56,922 nucleotides of DNA, taken from the NCBI RefSeq assembly GCF_947366995.1, contig NZ_CANBCC010000021.1, forward strand, positions 1 through 56,922, read 5' to 3'. The notes beneath the pieces were generated by a model. The model was not told the origin of the DNA. It did no database searches and was given only the letters and a program-made list of their open reading frames with translations. Of this stretch, positions 35,987 to 44,620 are shown piece after piece (position 1 is the first letter of the stretch; each line of letters begins with the position of its first letter). The stretch comes from an uncultured Aquabacterium sp. (GTDB taxonomy: Bacteria; Pseudomonadota; Gammaproteobacteria; Burkholderiales; Burkholderiaceae_C). Both the position numbers and the translations under genes were made by a program.

Positions 35987-36604
35987 TCAGGCGCGCGCCG
36001 TCGCGTCCTCGAAGGATGGGACTCGGGTGGTGGTCCAGCCTAGTCTGGCCAGGCGCTTTTCCCAGCTGCGGGCAAGTGCATCGTCGACGTTGACCAGCCA
36101 GGCGTGCGCACCCTGCGCGTGCGGTTCAGGCATCTCCGTGACAAGGGGCGCCTCGACGCCGGGCACACTCAGGGTGACCAGGGCGCCATGTCCTGGCATG
36201 GCGGTCATCTCGACCTGGCCTTGCGTATGGGGACAGACGCCGGAGGCGGCCATTGTGCAGGGGTCGACCGAGCCAACCTGACAGCGCCCCAGGCCGAGGT
36301 GATCGTGGGCCGCCGTGACCGAGGCCATCGTGACGTCCGACCCCACCAGGGCGGCGCGAAGCTGCAGCGAGGGGGGCGACTGCGAGAGGTCGGCCTTCGC
36401 TGAGACGACGAACAAGCCGCCGGACGACAGACCGATCACAGCGAGGAACAAGCGATGCAAGGCCCCTTGCAAGCCGGCCTGATCACCGGCGATGCGCACG
36501 CCTGCACTCTGGCAGTCAAAAGTGAAGGAGAGGCCCTGGCTTCGAGCGAGAGGAACAACTTGTCGCGCGGCGACCGTGAAGACCTCTGCGAAATCGAAGC
36601 TCAT
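35987..36604 (-). CDS. Degenerate histidine-kinase-like ATPase plus pseudo-receiver (N-terminal half of a frameshifted gene)
   Basis: A 205-residue frame. Residues about 1-150 resemble a histidine-kinase ATPase domain (FDCQSAGVRIAGDQAGLQGALHRLFLAVIGLSSGGLFVVSA) but lack clear N, G1 and G2 boxes and any phosphoacceptor His, so catalytic activity is unlikely. Residues 165-205 start a second receiver-like domain (HAWLVNVDDALARSWEKRLARLGW) that stops abruptly after ATARA in a GCGCGCGCC run. Restoring one base there joins it to the 35436-35924 frame, giving a protein of about 390 residues: ATPase-like, pseudo-receiver, receiver. Confidence 0.6.
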   Translation of the reverse strand: MSFDFAEVFTVAARQVVPLARSQGLSFTFDCQSAGVRIAGDQAGLQGALHRLFLAVIGLSSGGLFVVSAKADLSQSPPSLQLRAALVGSDVTMASVTAAHDHLGLGRCQVGSVDPCTMAASGVCPHTQGQVEMTAMPGHGALVTLSVPGVEAPLVTEMPEPHAQGAHAWLVNVDDALARSWEKRLARLGWTTTRVPSFEDATARA

Positions 36605-36737
36605 GGCGATTCCCCTGAGGAGCAGTTAGTGGGCACGGTAGCACGCGACGATGCCGGCTGGTACCCCATGACCAGCATGTCGGTCAGGTGGGAGGCCCAT
36701 CTGCACACGGGTGGGGTGAGCGCACTAGACTGGCCTG

Positions 36738-38072
36738 ATGACCAAAGAACACCGCGATGGCACTTCAGCAGCGGGGCAATTGCCGCACGAGTTGAGTGAT
36801 CGCCTGAAGCGGCCTTTCACGCTGTTCTTCCAGGTGCACGCTGCGGGCGGCGGCGTGCTGCTGCTTTGCTCTCTGGTGGCGCTGGGCCTGGCCAATTCGC
36901 CCTGGGCCCATGCCTATGCGGCCTTCTGGGAGACCCCGGTCGGCGTGCACGCCGGAGCGCTGGTGTTTGCGCGGTCGCTGCATGCATGGATCAACGATGC
37001 GGCGATGACGCTGTTCTTCTTTCTGGTGGCGCTGGCGCTGAAGAAGGAGTTGGTGCTGGGCGACCTGCGCAACCCCCGCATGGCAGCCTTGCCGATTGCC
37101 GCCGCCATCGGCGGCATGCTGGTGCCGGCGGGCTTGTTCCTGGCCGTGATGTCCGGCCGGCCGGGCAGCCAGGGGTGGGGCACCGTGATGACGACCGACA
37201 CGGCCTTCGTGATCGGCTGTCTGGCGCTGCTGGGCACCCGCGTGCCAAGAAGCCTGAGCATGTTCATGCTGTCGCTGGCCATCGTGGACGACATCGGGGC
37301 GATGCTCGTGGTGGCCTTGGGGTACAGCGACGCGATCGACTGGCGTGCACTGGCCTGGGCTGTAGCCGGCCTGGTGCTCTTGCGGGCAGCGGCCTGGGCC
37401 GGCATACGGGGCTTTCCGGTGTACTTCCTGCTGGGCAGCTTCATCTGGGTGGCGGTCGATGCATCGGGCGTGCATGCCACGGCCACCGGCGTCGTGCTCG
37501 GCCTGATGACGCCGGCACGTCGATGGGTCACGGATGACCGCCTTTACGCGATCCTTGATCGGGTCGTGGCGCACCCCACTGCGTTGGAGCATGGCGGCGA
37601 CACCCGCGACCGGGAGACGCTGCAGATTGCGGAGATTGCCGCGCGCGAAACGCTTTCGCCAGTGGAACGGCTGGAGATGGCATTGCACCCGTGGGTCAGC
37701 TTTGTGATCCTGCCCTTGTTTGCGCTGTCGAACGCCGGCATGACCCTGGGCGAAGGCCAGTCGGCTGGCACGCTGACGCTTGCCGTGGTGCTGGGGGCGG
37801 TGGTTGGCAAGCCGGTGGGCGTCCTGGCGTTTGCCTGGCTGGCCATGCGCTCCGGTGTGGCGCTGCGCGCGCCCGGCCTGGCCCGGCGCCACATGCTGGG
37901 TGGCTCGCTGCTCGCCGGCATCGGTTTCACGATGGCGCTGTTCATCGCCAACCTGGCCTTCGACCACACCCAGCTTTACGAGGCGAAACTGGGCATTCTG
38001 CTCGCGTCGCTGGGTGCGGCCGTGACTGGTCTGGCCGTGTTGTGGTGGCCCTCGAGGCACAGCGTGCCCTGA
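36738..38072 (+). CDS. nhaA: Na+/H+ antiporter NhaA
   Basis: A 444-residue inner-membrane antiporter with about twelve hydrophobic segments. The transport-site residues are present: TDTAF (E. coli D133 region), IVDDIGAM (D163 and D164) and the late GKPVGVLAF (K300 region). The segment LVALALKKEL differs from the usual LVGLExKREL of E. coli, losing the Glu and Arg of the pH-sensor area (E78 and R81), so pH response or coupling may differ. NhaA expels Na+ in exchange for protons. It is 10 bp from the end of glpQ, with which it converges. Confidence 0.92.
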   Translation: MTKEHRDGTSAAGQLPHELSDRLKRPFTLFFQVHAAGGGVLLLCSLVALGLANSPWAHAYAAFWETPVGVHAGALVFARSLHAWINDAAMTLFFFLVALALKKELVLGDLRNPRMAALPIAAAIGGMLVPAGLFLAVMSGRPGSQGWGTVMTTDTAFVIGCLALLGTRVPRSLSMFMLSLAIVDDIGAMLVVALGYSDAIDWRALAWAVAGLVLLRAAAWAGIRGFPVYFLLGSFIWVAVDASGVHATATGVVLGLMTPARRWVTDDRLYAILDRVVAHPTALEHGGDTRDRETLQIAEIAARETLSPVERLEMALHPWVSFVILPLFALSNAGMTLGEGQSAGTLTLAVVLGAVVGKPVGVLAFAWLAMRSGVALRAPGLARRHMLGGSLLAGIGFTMALFIANLAFDHTQLYEAKLGILLASLGAAVTGLAVLWWPSRHSVP

Positions 38073-38082
38073 GGGCACCCCG

Positions 38083-39255
38083 TCACTGGCCTGCCACGAA
38101 GGCGTCGATGGCCTGCTTGCCCAGCCACGGGTGGTCGGTGAAGAAGCCGTCCATGCCGAGGTTCAGGAAGGCCTTGACCTGCCCGGTCATGTCGCCCAGT
38201 TCAGCCGGGTTGCTGCTGCTGTCGAACTCGTTCGGCAGGAAGGTGTTCTCGGCGCGGAAGGTCCAGCCGTGCACCTTCAGGCCCGCTGCATGGGCGTCGG
38301 CCACCACCGTGGTCGGGGTGCCCAGCACGCCGCCCTTCAGCGGGATCATCAGGTTGGTGTTGGCCCCGATGCCGACCGCATAGGTGGCGATCTCTTTGAG
38401 GTTCGCGGGCTGGGTGAGGTCGACGTAGGTGCGGGGGTCTCCCTTGACGACGAAGTCGTACGGCTTGCCCGAGGCGCTCAGCAACTGGACCAGCGGCAGG
38501 CGCGTCATGCGCGAGAGGTCCTTCAGGTTGCTGACCTCGAAGGACTGGATGAACACTGCGGCGTCACGGCCGCGGTAGCCATTGCGGTGCAGGGTGCGAA
38601 CCAGCGGCTCTTCCAGCGACAGGCCGATGCCGTCGAAATAGGTCGGGTGCTTGGTCTCGGGGTAGACGCCGATGGGCTTGACGCGCAGCGCGGCCTTCAC
38701 GCCACCGGTGGCCAGGGCCTGCTGGCGACGACGCAGGTTGGCCTGCTCGACCAGGTCCAGCACCTCCTGGAAGGTCGGGACTTCGAACATGTTGTCGAAG
38801 CGCGTGTTGGCCGTGCGCAGCTGGGGCAGGCGCTCGCGGGCGCGCAGGGTCTTGAGTTCGGCCAGGGTGAAGTCTTCGGTGAACCAGCCGGTGATGCGGG
38901 TGCCGTCGATGGTCTTGGTCGTCTTGCGGTCGGCGAACTCGGGGCGTTCGGCGACGTCGGTGGTGGCTTCGCGGATGCTGCCGTCGGCGTTGAGGATGGC
39001 GATGGCATTTTCGTGGCGGGCCACGAGGACGCCGTCCTTGGTGCTCACCAGGTCGGGCTCGACGTAGTCGGCGCCCTGCTCGATGGCCAGCCAGTAGGCG
39101 GCGAGGGTGTGCTCGGGCACATAGCCGCTGGCGCCACGGTGGGCGATCAGCAACGGCCGGGTGTCCGCCGTGTCGTGGTCACGGGCGGGGCCATGGGCCG
39201 AGGCGGTGAGGGACACCAGGGCGAGCGCGACCGCGCTGAGGGTCAGTTTCAACAT
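38083..39255 (-). CDS. glpQ: Glycerophosphodiester phosphodiesterase GlpQ (exported)
   Basis: A 390-residue periplasmic enzyme that hydrolyses glycerophosphodiesters to glycerol-3-phosphate, a phosphate source. A signal peptide (LTLSAVALALVSLTASA) comes first. The TIM-barrel active site shows LIAHRGASGYVPEHT (catalytic His, Arg and Glu), GADYVEPDLVSTKDGVLVARHE (metal-binding Glu and Asp, second catalytic His). ATG at 39255 is fixed by the signal peptide. It diverges from the secretion operon, and a PhoB-box-like site lies in the shared intergenic region, though oriented toward the other operon. Confidence 0.93.
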   Translation of the reverse strand: MLKLTLSAVALALVSLTASAHGPARDHDTADTRPLLIAHRGASGYVPEHTLAAYWLAIEQGADYVEPDLVSTKDGVLVARHENAIAILNADGSIREATTDVAERPEFADRKTTKTIDGTRITGWFTEDFTLAELKTLRARERLPQLRTANTRFDNMFEVPTFQEVLDLVEQANLRRRQQALATGGVKAALRVKPIGVYPETKHPTYFDGIGLSLEEPLVRTLHRNGYRGRDAAVFIQSFEVSNLKDLSRMTRLPLVQLLSASGKPYDFVVKGDPRTYVDLTQPANLKEIATYAVGIGANTNLMIPLKGGVLGTPTTVVADAHAAGLKVHGWTFRAENTFLPNEFDSSSNPAELGDMTGQVKAFLNLGMDGFFTDHPWLGKQAIDAFVAGQ

Positions 39256-39362
39256 CGAAAGGACTCCGATCAAGTGAGGCTGAAGAAGATCGAGGCGCAG
39301 TCTCGCGGGCTTGTGTGTCGGGACCGTGATGGGGCATGAGGTCATCGGATCAAGGGGGATCA

Positions 39363-39397
39363 CTGTCACAAACCTGTCAGCGATAGGTCAATAGGAT
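39363..39397 (+). promoter_or_regulatory. PhoB box and -10 element of the type II secretion operon
   Basis: CTGTCAC (39363-39369) and CTGTCAG (39374-39380) are separated by four bases (AAAC). This matches the E. coli Pho box, two CTGTCAT repeats around a four-base AT-rich spacer, with one mismatch per repeat. A -10-like TAGGAT lies at 39392-39397, 11 bases further on, the spacing used when PhoB replaces the -35 element. It points to gspG, which starts 39 bases later. No second Pho box facing glpQ was found. Confidence 0.65.
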
Positions 39398-39435
39398 CAC
39401 GCCCGCTGCGTCACATCGACGGAAGCGGAAAAGGT

Positions 39436-39897
39436 ATGGAGTCCATGAAGCGCTGTGGTGCGTCCCTTGACGGGGTGCCGTTCAAGAGGTGGGAGAAGGT
39501 CGGTGGCTTCACGCTGCTGGAGCTGCTGGTGGTGCTGGTCATCATCGGGCTGCTGGCAGGCTATGTGGGGCCGCGCTTCTTCTCGCAGATCGGCAAGTCG
39601 GAGGTGAAGGCCGCGGCCGCCCAGATCGATGCGCTGGGCAAGGCCCTGGATCAGTATCGGTTGGACACGGGGCGCTATCCCAGCACCGAGCATGGCCTCG
39701 GGGCGCTGTGGGTCAAGCCGGCTGACGAGACCCGGTGGTGGGGGCCGTATCTGCGCAAGGCGCCGCCGCGCGACCCGTGGGGCCGCGAGTATGTCTACAA
39801 GGCACCGGGTGAGCACGGAGACTACGACCTCAGCTCGCTGGGCAAGGACGGACGCGAAGGGGGCGAAGGGGAGGATCAGGACATCACCAACTGGTGA
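39436..39897 (+). CDS. gspG: Type II secretion major pseudopilin GspG
   Basis: A 153-residue major pseudopilin. The prepilin-peptidase site is GG-FTLLELLVVLVIIGLLAG (cleavage after the second Gly, Glu at mature position 5). Downstream are the conserved ALDQYRLDTGRYPSTEHGLGAL and PWGREYVYKAPGEHGDYDLSSLGKDG, whose acidic residues bind calcium in GspG. A Lys-rich 23-residue leader precedes the cleavage site. ATG at 39436 is used; ATG at 39445 has a better spaced GGAG. It is first in the operon, so the major subunit is made in the largest amount. No prepilin peptidase gene is in the window. Confidence 0.93.
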   Translation: MESMKRCGASLDGVPFKRWEKVGGFTLLELLVVLVIIGLLAGYVGPRFFSQIGKSEVKAAAAQIDALGKALDQYRLDTGRYPSTEHGLGALWVKPADETRWWGPYLRKAPPRDPWGREYVYKAPGEHGDYDLSSLGKDGREGGEGEDQDITNW

Positions 39898-39911
39898 GCG
39901 CCTGAGCAGCC

Positions 39912-41021
39912 ATGACCCCAAGCCGACCTGACCACCGCGGTGCGTCGCAGCCCGCTGTGCCGCCCGGCCGCCCTGCCCTGCGCGCGCAGCGCAAAGTGGC
40001 GTTTCCAAGACGCCTGTTCTGCCAGGAGTTGGCGGTGCTGCTGGACGCCGGCATCCCGCTCTATGAGGCCTTGCAGACGCTGTGCGAAAAGGAGGCGCAT
40101 GCGCCCGTGGCACAGGTGCTGCGTGGGCTGACGCTGGCGCTGTCGCAAGGGCAGACGCTGTCGCAGGCGATGCGCGCCCACCCCGAGGCCTTCAGTCCGC
40201 TGCTGATCGCGTCGATCGAGGCGAGCCAGCGCACGGGCCAGACACCGGAGGCGTTGCGCCAGCACGCGGCCTATCTGGCCTGGCTGACCGGGCTGCGCGA
40301 CAAGCTGGTGAGTGCCGCCATCTACCCCGCGATCCTGATCGGCGCCAGCCTGCTGGTGATCGGCTTTCTGACGGTGTTCGTGGTGCCCCGCTTTGCCGAG
40401 ATCTACGAGGGAATGGGCGGTGAGCTGCCATGGCTTTCTGGCGTGCTGCTGCGTACCGGACGGGCGGTGGGCGCGCATCCGTGGGGCGCTCTACTGGGCC
40501 TGGTGGCGGTGGCCGCTGCGGTGGTCGGCATGGTGCGCCATCCCGCGGTGCGTGCTGCGCTGGGCCGCTGGCTGTGGCAGGCGCCGGTGATCGGTGAGCG
40601 GTTGCGGCTGATCGAGCTGGCCTCGTTGTACCGCACGTTGGGCCTCCTGCTGCAGGCTGGGGTGGCCGTGGTGCCCGCCATGGAGGCGTCGGCCGAACTG
40701 ATGGGCCCGGGCTTTCGGCGCGCACTGGGTGAGGCCACACGTCGCGTGCGCGAAGGCATGCGGCTTTCGGATGCCATGCAGCAGCACGGGCTGATCACGC
40801 CCGTGTCGCTGCGCATGGTGCGCGTGGGCGAGCAGACCGGTGAGCTGGGCTCGATGCTGGAGCGTGCTGCCACGTTCTATGACGAGGAGCTGGCTCGCTT
40901 CACCGAGTGGGTAGGCAAGGTGGTAAGCCCGGTGCTGATGCTGGTGATGGGCACGCTGATCGGCGGCATCGTCGTGCTGATGTACTTGCCGATCTTCCAG
41001 GTTGCGGAGCAGATTCAGTGA
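39912..41021 (+). CDS. gspF: Type II secretion inner-membrane platform protein GspF
   Basis: A 369-residue polytopic protein with the duplicated GspF/PilC fold. The first repeat has FCQELAVLLDAGIPLYEALQTL and LSQAMRAHPEAFSPLLIASIEASQRTG; the second has LASLYRTLGLLLQAGVAVVPAME and LSDAMQQHGLITPVSLRMVRVGEQTGEL. Three membrane helices are visible (about 131-155, 185-205 and 340-365). GspF joins the ATPase to the pseudopilus. It overlaps the GspE gene by four bases (GTGA). Confidence 0.94.
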   Translation: MTPSRPDHRGASQPAVPPGRPALRAQRKVAFPRRLFCQELAVLLDAGIPLYEALQTLCEKEAHAPVAQVLRGLTLALSQGQTLSQAMRAHPEAFSPLLIASIEASQRTGQTPEALRQHAAYLAWLTGLRDKLVSAAIYPAILIGASLLVIGFLTVFVVPRFAEIYEGMGGELPWLSGVLLRTGRAVGAHPWGALLGLVAVAAAVVGMVRHPAVRAALGRWLWQAPVIGERLRLIELASLYRTLGLLLQAGVAVVPAMEASAELMGPGFRRALGEATRRVREGMRLSDAMQQHGLITPVSLRMVRVGEQTGELGSMLERAATFYDEELARFTEWVGKVVSPVLMLVMGTLIGGIVVLMYLPIFQVAEQIQ

Positions 41022-42610
41022 ACGCCATCCTGCAGTCGCAGCCCGACGAAGCGGGCAGCCTGGAAGCGGCCGTCGCGGCCGATGTGGATTCGCCGCTCAA
41101 CTGGCGGCTTTGCTGGGCGCAGTGGCCGCTGGCCTCGGCCTTGCGCCTCAAGGTGGTGGTGGCAGAGGACGGTGCGGGCGCGTTGTGGGCTCTTTCAGCC
41201 AGCGAGCCACAGCCACTGCACCGCGAGCTGCTGACCCGATCTGTCGGCCAGCCCCTGCTGTGGCGCACACTGGATGAAGAGACGCTGGGGGTGCTGCTTG
41301 CACGGGGCGAGCAGGCCTTTGAAGCACGCGGCGTGTTCGTACACCAGGCGACCGATGGAGGGCCGCGGGAAGACGGACAGCCTCATGCGCTGTCGGTGGA
41401 GGCGATCAGCCGTCAGAGTAGCCCGGTCATCCGGCTGCTGGACGCGACCCTGTTCGACGCGCTGAAGGCCCAGGCCAGCGACCTCCACCTGGAATCGACG
41501 GCCACGGGCATGGTGATCCGGCACCGGCTGGACGGTGTGATGATCCGCGTGGGCGAAGTGCCCTCCCGGGAGGTGGCCGAGCAGTTGGTGTCCCGCCTGA
41601 AGGTGATGGCCGAGCTGGACATCGGCGAGCGCCGCCTGCCGCAGGACGGGCGCTTCAAGCTGCGCGTGCTGCAGTCGGCCGATGTGGGCGAGCGGGATGT
41701 CGATTTCCGCGTGTCCATCATGCCCAGCAGCTTTGGTGAAGACGCCGTGCTGCGGATTCTGGACCGGTCTCGCCTGACTGAGGAGGCTCAGTCGCTGAGC
41801 CTGGAAGGCCTCGGCTTTGATGCGCAGGACAGCGCGGTGGTGCGGGCGTTGGCGCGCAAGCCCTACGGCATGCTGCTGGTGACCGGCCCGACGGGCAGTG
41901 GCAAGACCACGACGCTGTACGCCGTCGTTCAGGAGATCAACGATGGGACGGACAAGATCATCACCATTGAAGACCCGGTGGAGTACCAGCTGGGCGGGGT
42001 GGTGCAGATTCCGGTGAACGAGAAGAAGGGCCTCACCTTTGCGCGCGGCTTGCGCAGCGTCCTGCGCCACGACCCGGACCGGGTGATGGTGGGCGAGATC
42101 CGGGACGCCGAGACGGCTCAGATTGCCTCACAGGCTGCCCTCACGGGGCATTTGGTTCTGTCCACCATCCACGCGAACAATGTGTTCGATGTGGTGGGCC
42201 GCTTCATGCACATGGGGGTGGACCTCTACAACATGGTGTCGGCGCTGAATGGCGTGGTGGCACAGCGGCTGATGCGGCGCCTGTGCACACAGTGCGCAGT
42301 GCCCTGCCCGCCCGACGCGGTGGCGCTGCGTGCGGCGCACCTGCCACCCGACACCGCCGGCCACTTCCATCGCGCGGTGGGGTGTCCGGCTTGCCGGGGC
42401 ACCGGCTACCGCGGCCGCAAGGCCATCACCGAGATCCTGTTGATGGACGACACCCTGCGCGACCTCATCGTGGCGCGGGCCCCGCTCACGCAGATCAAGG
42501 GCCATGCGCGGTCTCGCGGGACCCGGTTGCTGCGGGAGTCGGGCCTGGCGTGCGTGCTGCGAGGCGAGTCGACGCTGGACGAGCTGCAGCGCGTGACACT
42601 GGCGGAGTAG
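41018..42610 (+). CDS. gspE: Type II secretion ATPase GspE
   Basis: A 530-residue hexameric secretion ATPase. An N-terminal domain of about 130 residues is followed by the PilB/GspE catalytic region with Walker A GPTGSGKTTTLYAV, the Asp box IITIEDPVEYQLGG, Walker B VGEIRDAETAQIASQAALTGH and the His box. A zinc tetracysteine motif (CTQCAVPCPPD to CPACRGTGYRG) is present, as in GspE and PilB. The start is a GTG overlapping the gspF stop. The product powers pseudopilus assembly from the cytoplasm. Confidence 0.94.
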   Translation: MNAILQSQPDEAGSLEAAVAADVDSPLNWRLCWAQWPLASALRLKVVVAEDGAGALWALSASEPQPLHRELLTRSVGQPLLWRTLDEETLGVLLARGEQAFEARGVFVHQATDGGPREDGQPHALSVEAISRQSSPVIRLLDATLFDALKAQASDLHLESTATGMVIRHRLDGVMIRVGEVPSREVAEQLVSRLKVMAELDIGERRLPQDGRFKLRVLQSADVGERDVDFRVSIMPSSFGEDAVLRILDRSRLTEEAQSLSLEGLGFDAQDSAVVRALARKPYGMLLVTGPTGSGKTTTLYAVVQEINDGTDKIITIEDPVEYQLGGVVQIPVNEKKGLTFARGLRSVLRHDPDRVMVGEIRDAETAQIASQAALTGHLVLSTIHANNVFDVVGRFMHMGVDLYNMVSALNGVVAQRLMRRLCTQCAVPCPPDAVALRAAHLPPDTAGHFHRAVGCPACRGTGYRGRKAITEILLMDDTLRDLIVARAPLTQIKGHARSRGTRLLRESGLACVLRGESTLDELQRVTLAE

Positions 42611-42612
42611 GC

Positions 42613-43419
42613 ATGTCGTCTTCATTTGGACAAGAGGCCGGGCGATCGGGCGGGCTCGCTCAGTGGGTGAGCCAGTCGTGGCGCAAAGCGCGCGGGCAGG
42701 TCCGCACGGCTTGGCGACCCGAGGCCGTCTGGCTGGGGCCCGGTGCGCAGGCCATGAGACGGCCTGCCGAGCCGGCAGGCACGGGCGACGGGGCGATGGC
42801 CATGCCGGACCTGACCGACATGCTGAGCGCATGGCACGCGTGGTGTGCAGCCAACCCGGGTGCGCGTTGCGAGCTGGCCTTGTCTGGCCATTTCTTTCTG
42901 ACGCTGGTGGGGCCTGATGCCGGGCGCGAGGCTCAGGACCGCATCGACGCGGCCCGCGAGGTGTGGGCTCAGGCCACTGGCTTGTCTCCGGTGCAACTGG
43001 TGGACGAGCTGTTGTGGCGAGCCTTGCCGGGTGATGGCCCCTCGCTGGTGTGCGGGCTGCCGCGCCGTGTGCTGGACGAGCTGCTCGACATGGCTTCCCG
43101 GCATGGCGTGCGCATCGAGCGCCTGGTGCCCTGGTGGGTGGCGCCGGCGCAGTCGTGGTCGGACACGGTGATCGCCGCGCCCGGGGGGGCGGTGACCTGG
43201 GTGGCGAGCGAGCCGGGCCTGAGGACGGTGTGGCAATGGCAGGCGGGCACGGACACGACGCCGCCGGCCTGGTCGGTCTGGTCCGAGCGGCAGGACGTGT
43301 GCGCGGACGGGCTGGGGCATGAACCCGGCATCGACCTGTTGCAACGGATGGGTGTGGACGCCGACACCTGCCTGATCAGCGGACGGCTGCTGCCGTTTGC
43401 CGCGGGAGATGCGCCGTGA
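42613..43419 (+). CDS. GspL/PilM-like cytoplasmic platform protein
   Basis: A 268-residue protein without membrane segments. The middle and C-terminal parts (DAAREVWAQATGLSPVQLVDELLWRA, and VIAAPGGAVTWVASEPGLRTVW, with a strand-rich region) fit the actin-like fold of PilM or the cytoplasmic part of GspL. Sequence similarity is weak, and identification rests on position between GspE and PilN/PilO-like genes. It probably recruits the ATPase to the inner membrane platform. It overlaps the next gene by four bases (GTGA). Confidence 0.55.
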   Translation: MSSSFGQEAGRSGGLAQWVSQSWRKARGQVRTAWRPEAVWLGPGAQAMRRPAEPAGTGDGAMAMPDLTDMLSAWHAWCAANPGARCELALSGHFFLTLVGPDAGREAQDRIDAAREVWAQATGLSPVQLVDELLWRALPGDGPSLVCGLPRRVLDELLDMASRHGVRIERLVPWWVAPAQSWSDTVIAAPGGAVTWVASEPGLRTVWQWQAGTDTTPPAWSVWSERQDVCADGLGHEPGIDLLQRMGVDADTCLISGRLLPFAAGDAP

Positions 43420-44045
43420 CGCGGTGGTCCTTCCTGCATGTGAGGCCCGCCTGGGCCGATGCCATCGACTTTGTGGGCCCTCGGCGCCGTGCGAGTGTCT
43501 GGGGTTGGGCCCTGCTGGGCGTCGGGCTGTTGATGGCCTTGCAAGTGAGCGACGAGGTGGCCTCGCTGCAGCAGGCACATGCCGACACGCAGGCGGAAGG
43601 CCAGCGTCTGGGGCGCGCTGTGCGCAAGGCCGAGCTCTCTGCACGCCTTGAGATGCAAGCGCCCACGGGCTCATCGACTGGCCAGGCGCGGTCCGCTGCG
43701 CCGCAGATGTCGCGCAGCGAATGGCGGCACGCCGCCGAGATGGCCGAGGTGCTGGCGCACGACTGGTTGGCCACGCTGGATGGTGCCGACGAGCGGGCAA
43801 CCCGCGCGCGGGTCGTCCTCACCGGGTTGAGGCTGCAGGTCGGGCGTGCCGAAGGGGCGGGCGAGGCGGGCGCAGCGCAGCTGCAGGCGGCTGTCCCGGA
43901 CGACCGCACGGCGCTGCGGTGGGTGGACAGTCTGGGGCCACAGGCCCAGCTGCGGGGGCGCCAGCGACTGCCCCAACCGGTGTCCGACGGGCAAGGCGAG
44001 CATGTGTGGCGGGTGGACGCCACATGGCCGGAGGCGGGGCGATGA
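43416..44045 (+). CDS. PilN-like (GspL C-terminal) inner-membrane protein
   Basis: A 209-residue single-pass protein. Residues 1-30 are cytoplasmic, then one helix (SVWGWALLGVGLLMALQV) and a periplasmic helical region (SLQQAHADTQAEGQRLGRAVRKAEL) followed by a short ferredoxin-like part with ATLDGADERATRARVVLTGLRLQVGR. Topology and placement match PilN, or the membrane half of GspL. The start is GTG, coupled to the upstream gene, and the stop overlaps the next ATG. Confidence 0.55.
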   Translation: MTRWSFLHVRPAWADAIDFVGPRRRASVWGWALLGVGLLMALQVSDEVASLQQAHADTQAEGQRLGRAVRKAELSARLEMQAPTGSSTGQARSAAPQMSRSEWRHAAEMAEVLAHDWLATLDGADERATRARVVLTGLRLQVGRAEGAGEAGAAQLQAAVPDDRTALRWVDSLGPQAQLRGRQRLPQPVSDGQGEHVWRVDATWPEAGR

Positions 44046-44620
44046 AGGTGTTGCGAGATGCATGGGCCTTGCTGGGGCTGCCCGGCGCCGCGGGCATCGT
44101 TTTCATCGGGGGGGCGTTGTGGGCCCAGTCCACGCTGATGCCGGCACAGCAGGCCGAAGTGGATCAGGCCGCATCCGACAACCGGGCGTTGCGTCATCGT
44201 CTGCAGACGGTGTCTGCCTCACGTACGACAGCGGGTGCCGAGACGAGCGGCCCGAAGGCGCCCGCTGCGCCCGAGGCCGCGTGGGCGCTGCTCTGGCAAT
44301 CCCTGCCGGTGCAGGCCGATCGGGTGGCGTTGCAGGACGGTGTGCTGCAGTGCGCCGCCCGCGAAGGCTTGCAGATCGACAGCCTGCAATACCGTGGCGA
44401 GCGCGTCCCCATCACCGGGGCAGAGGGCTTGTGGCGCCAGCGGATGGCGATGCCGATACAGGGGCCGTACAGCGCGGTGCGCCGATGGGTTGCGTGCCTG
44501 CAGCCGATGCCGTCCGTGGGGATCGATGCCTTGACGCTGGAGCGGCGTGATCCCGCCAGCGACATGGTGCAGGCTCAGGTCAGCGTGTCGCTGTGGTGGC
44601 GCCTGGCGGGGAGACCGTGA
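44042..44620 (+). CDS. PilO/GspM-like inner-membrane protein
   Basis: A 192-residue single-pass protein: an N-terminal helix (GLPGAAGIVFIGGALWAQSTL), a short coiled coil (ADNRALRHRLQTVSASRT), and a periplasmic ferredoxin-like domain, recognisable by GPYSAVRRWVACLQPMPSVGIDALTLERRD, which resembles the PilO/GspM fold. It should dimerise with the preceding PilN-like protein. Identification is by topology, fold pattern and position. The stop codon overlaps the next start by one base (TGATG). Confidence 0.6.
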   Translation: MKVLRDAWALLGLPGAAGIVFIGGALWAQSTLMPAQQAEVDQAASDNRALRHRLQTVSASRTTAGAETSGPKAPAAPEAAWALLWQSLPVQADRVALQDGVLQCAAREGLQIDSLQYRGERVPITGAEGLWRQRMAMPIQGPYSAVRRWVACLQPMPSVGIDALTLERRDPASDMVQAQVSVSLWWRLAGRP

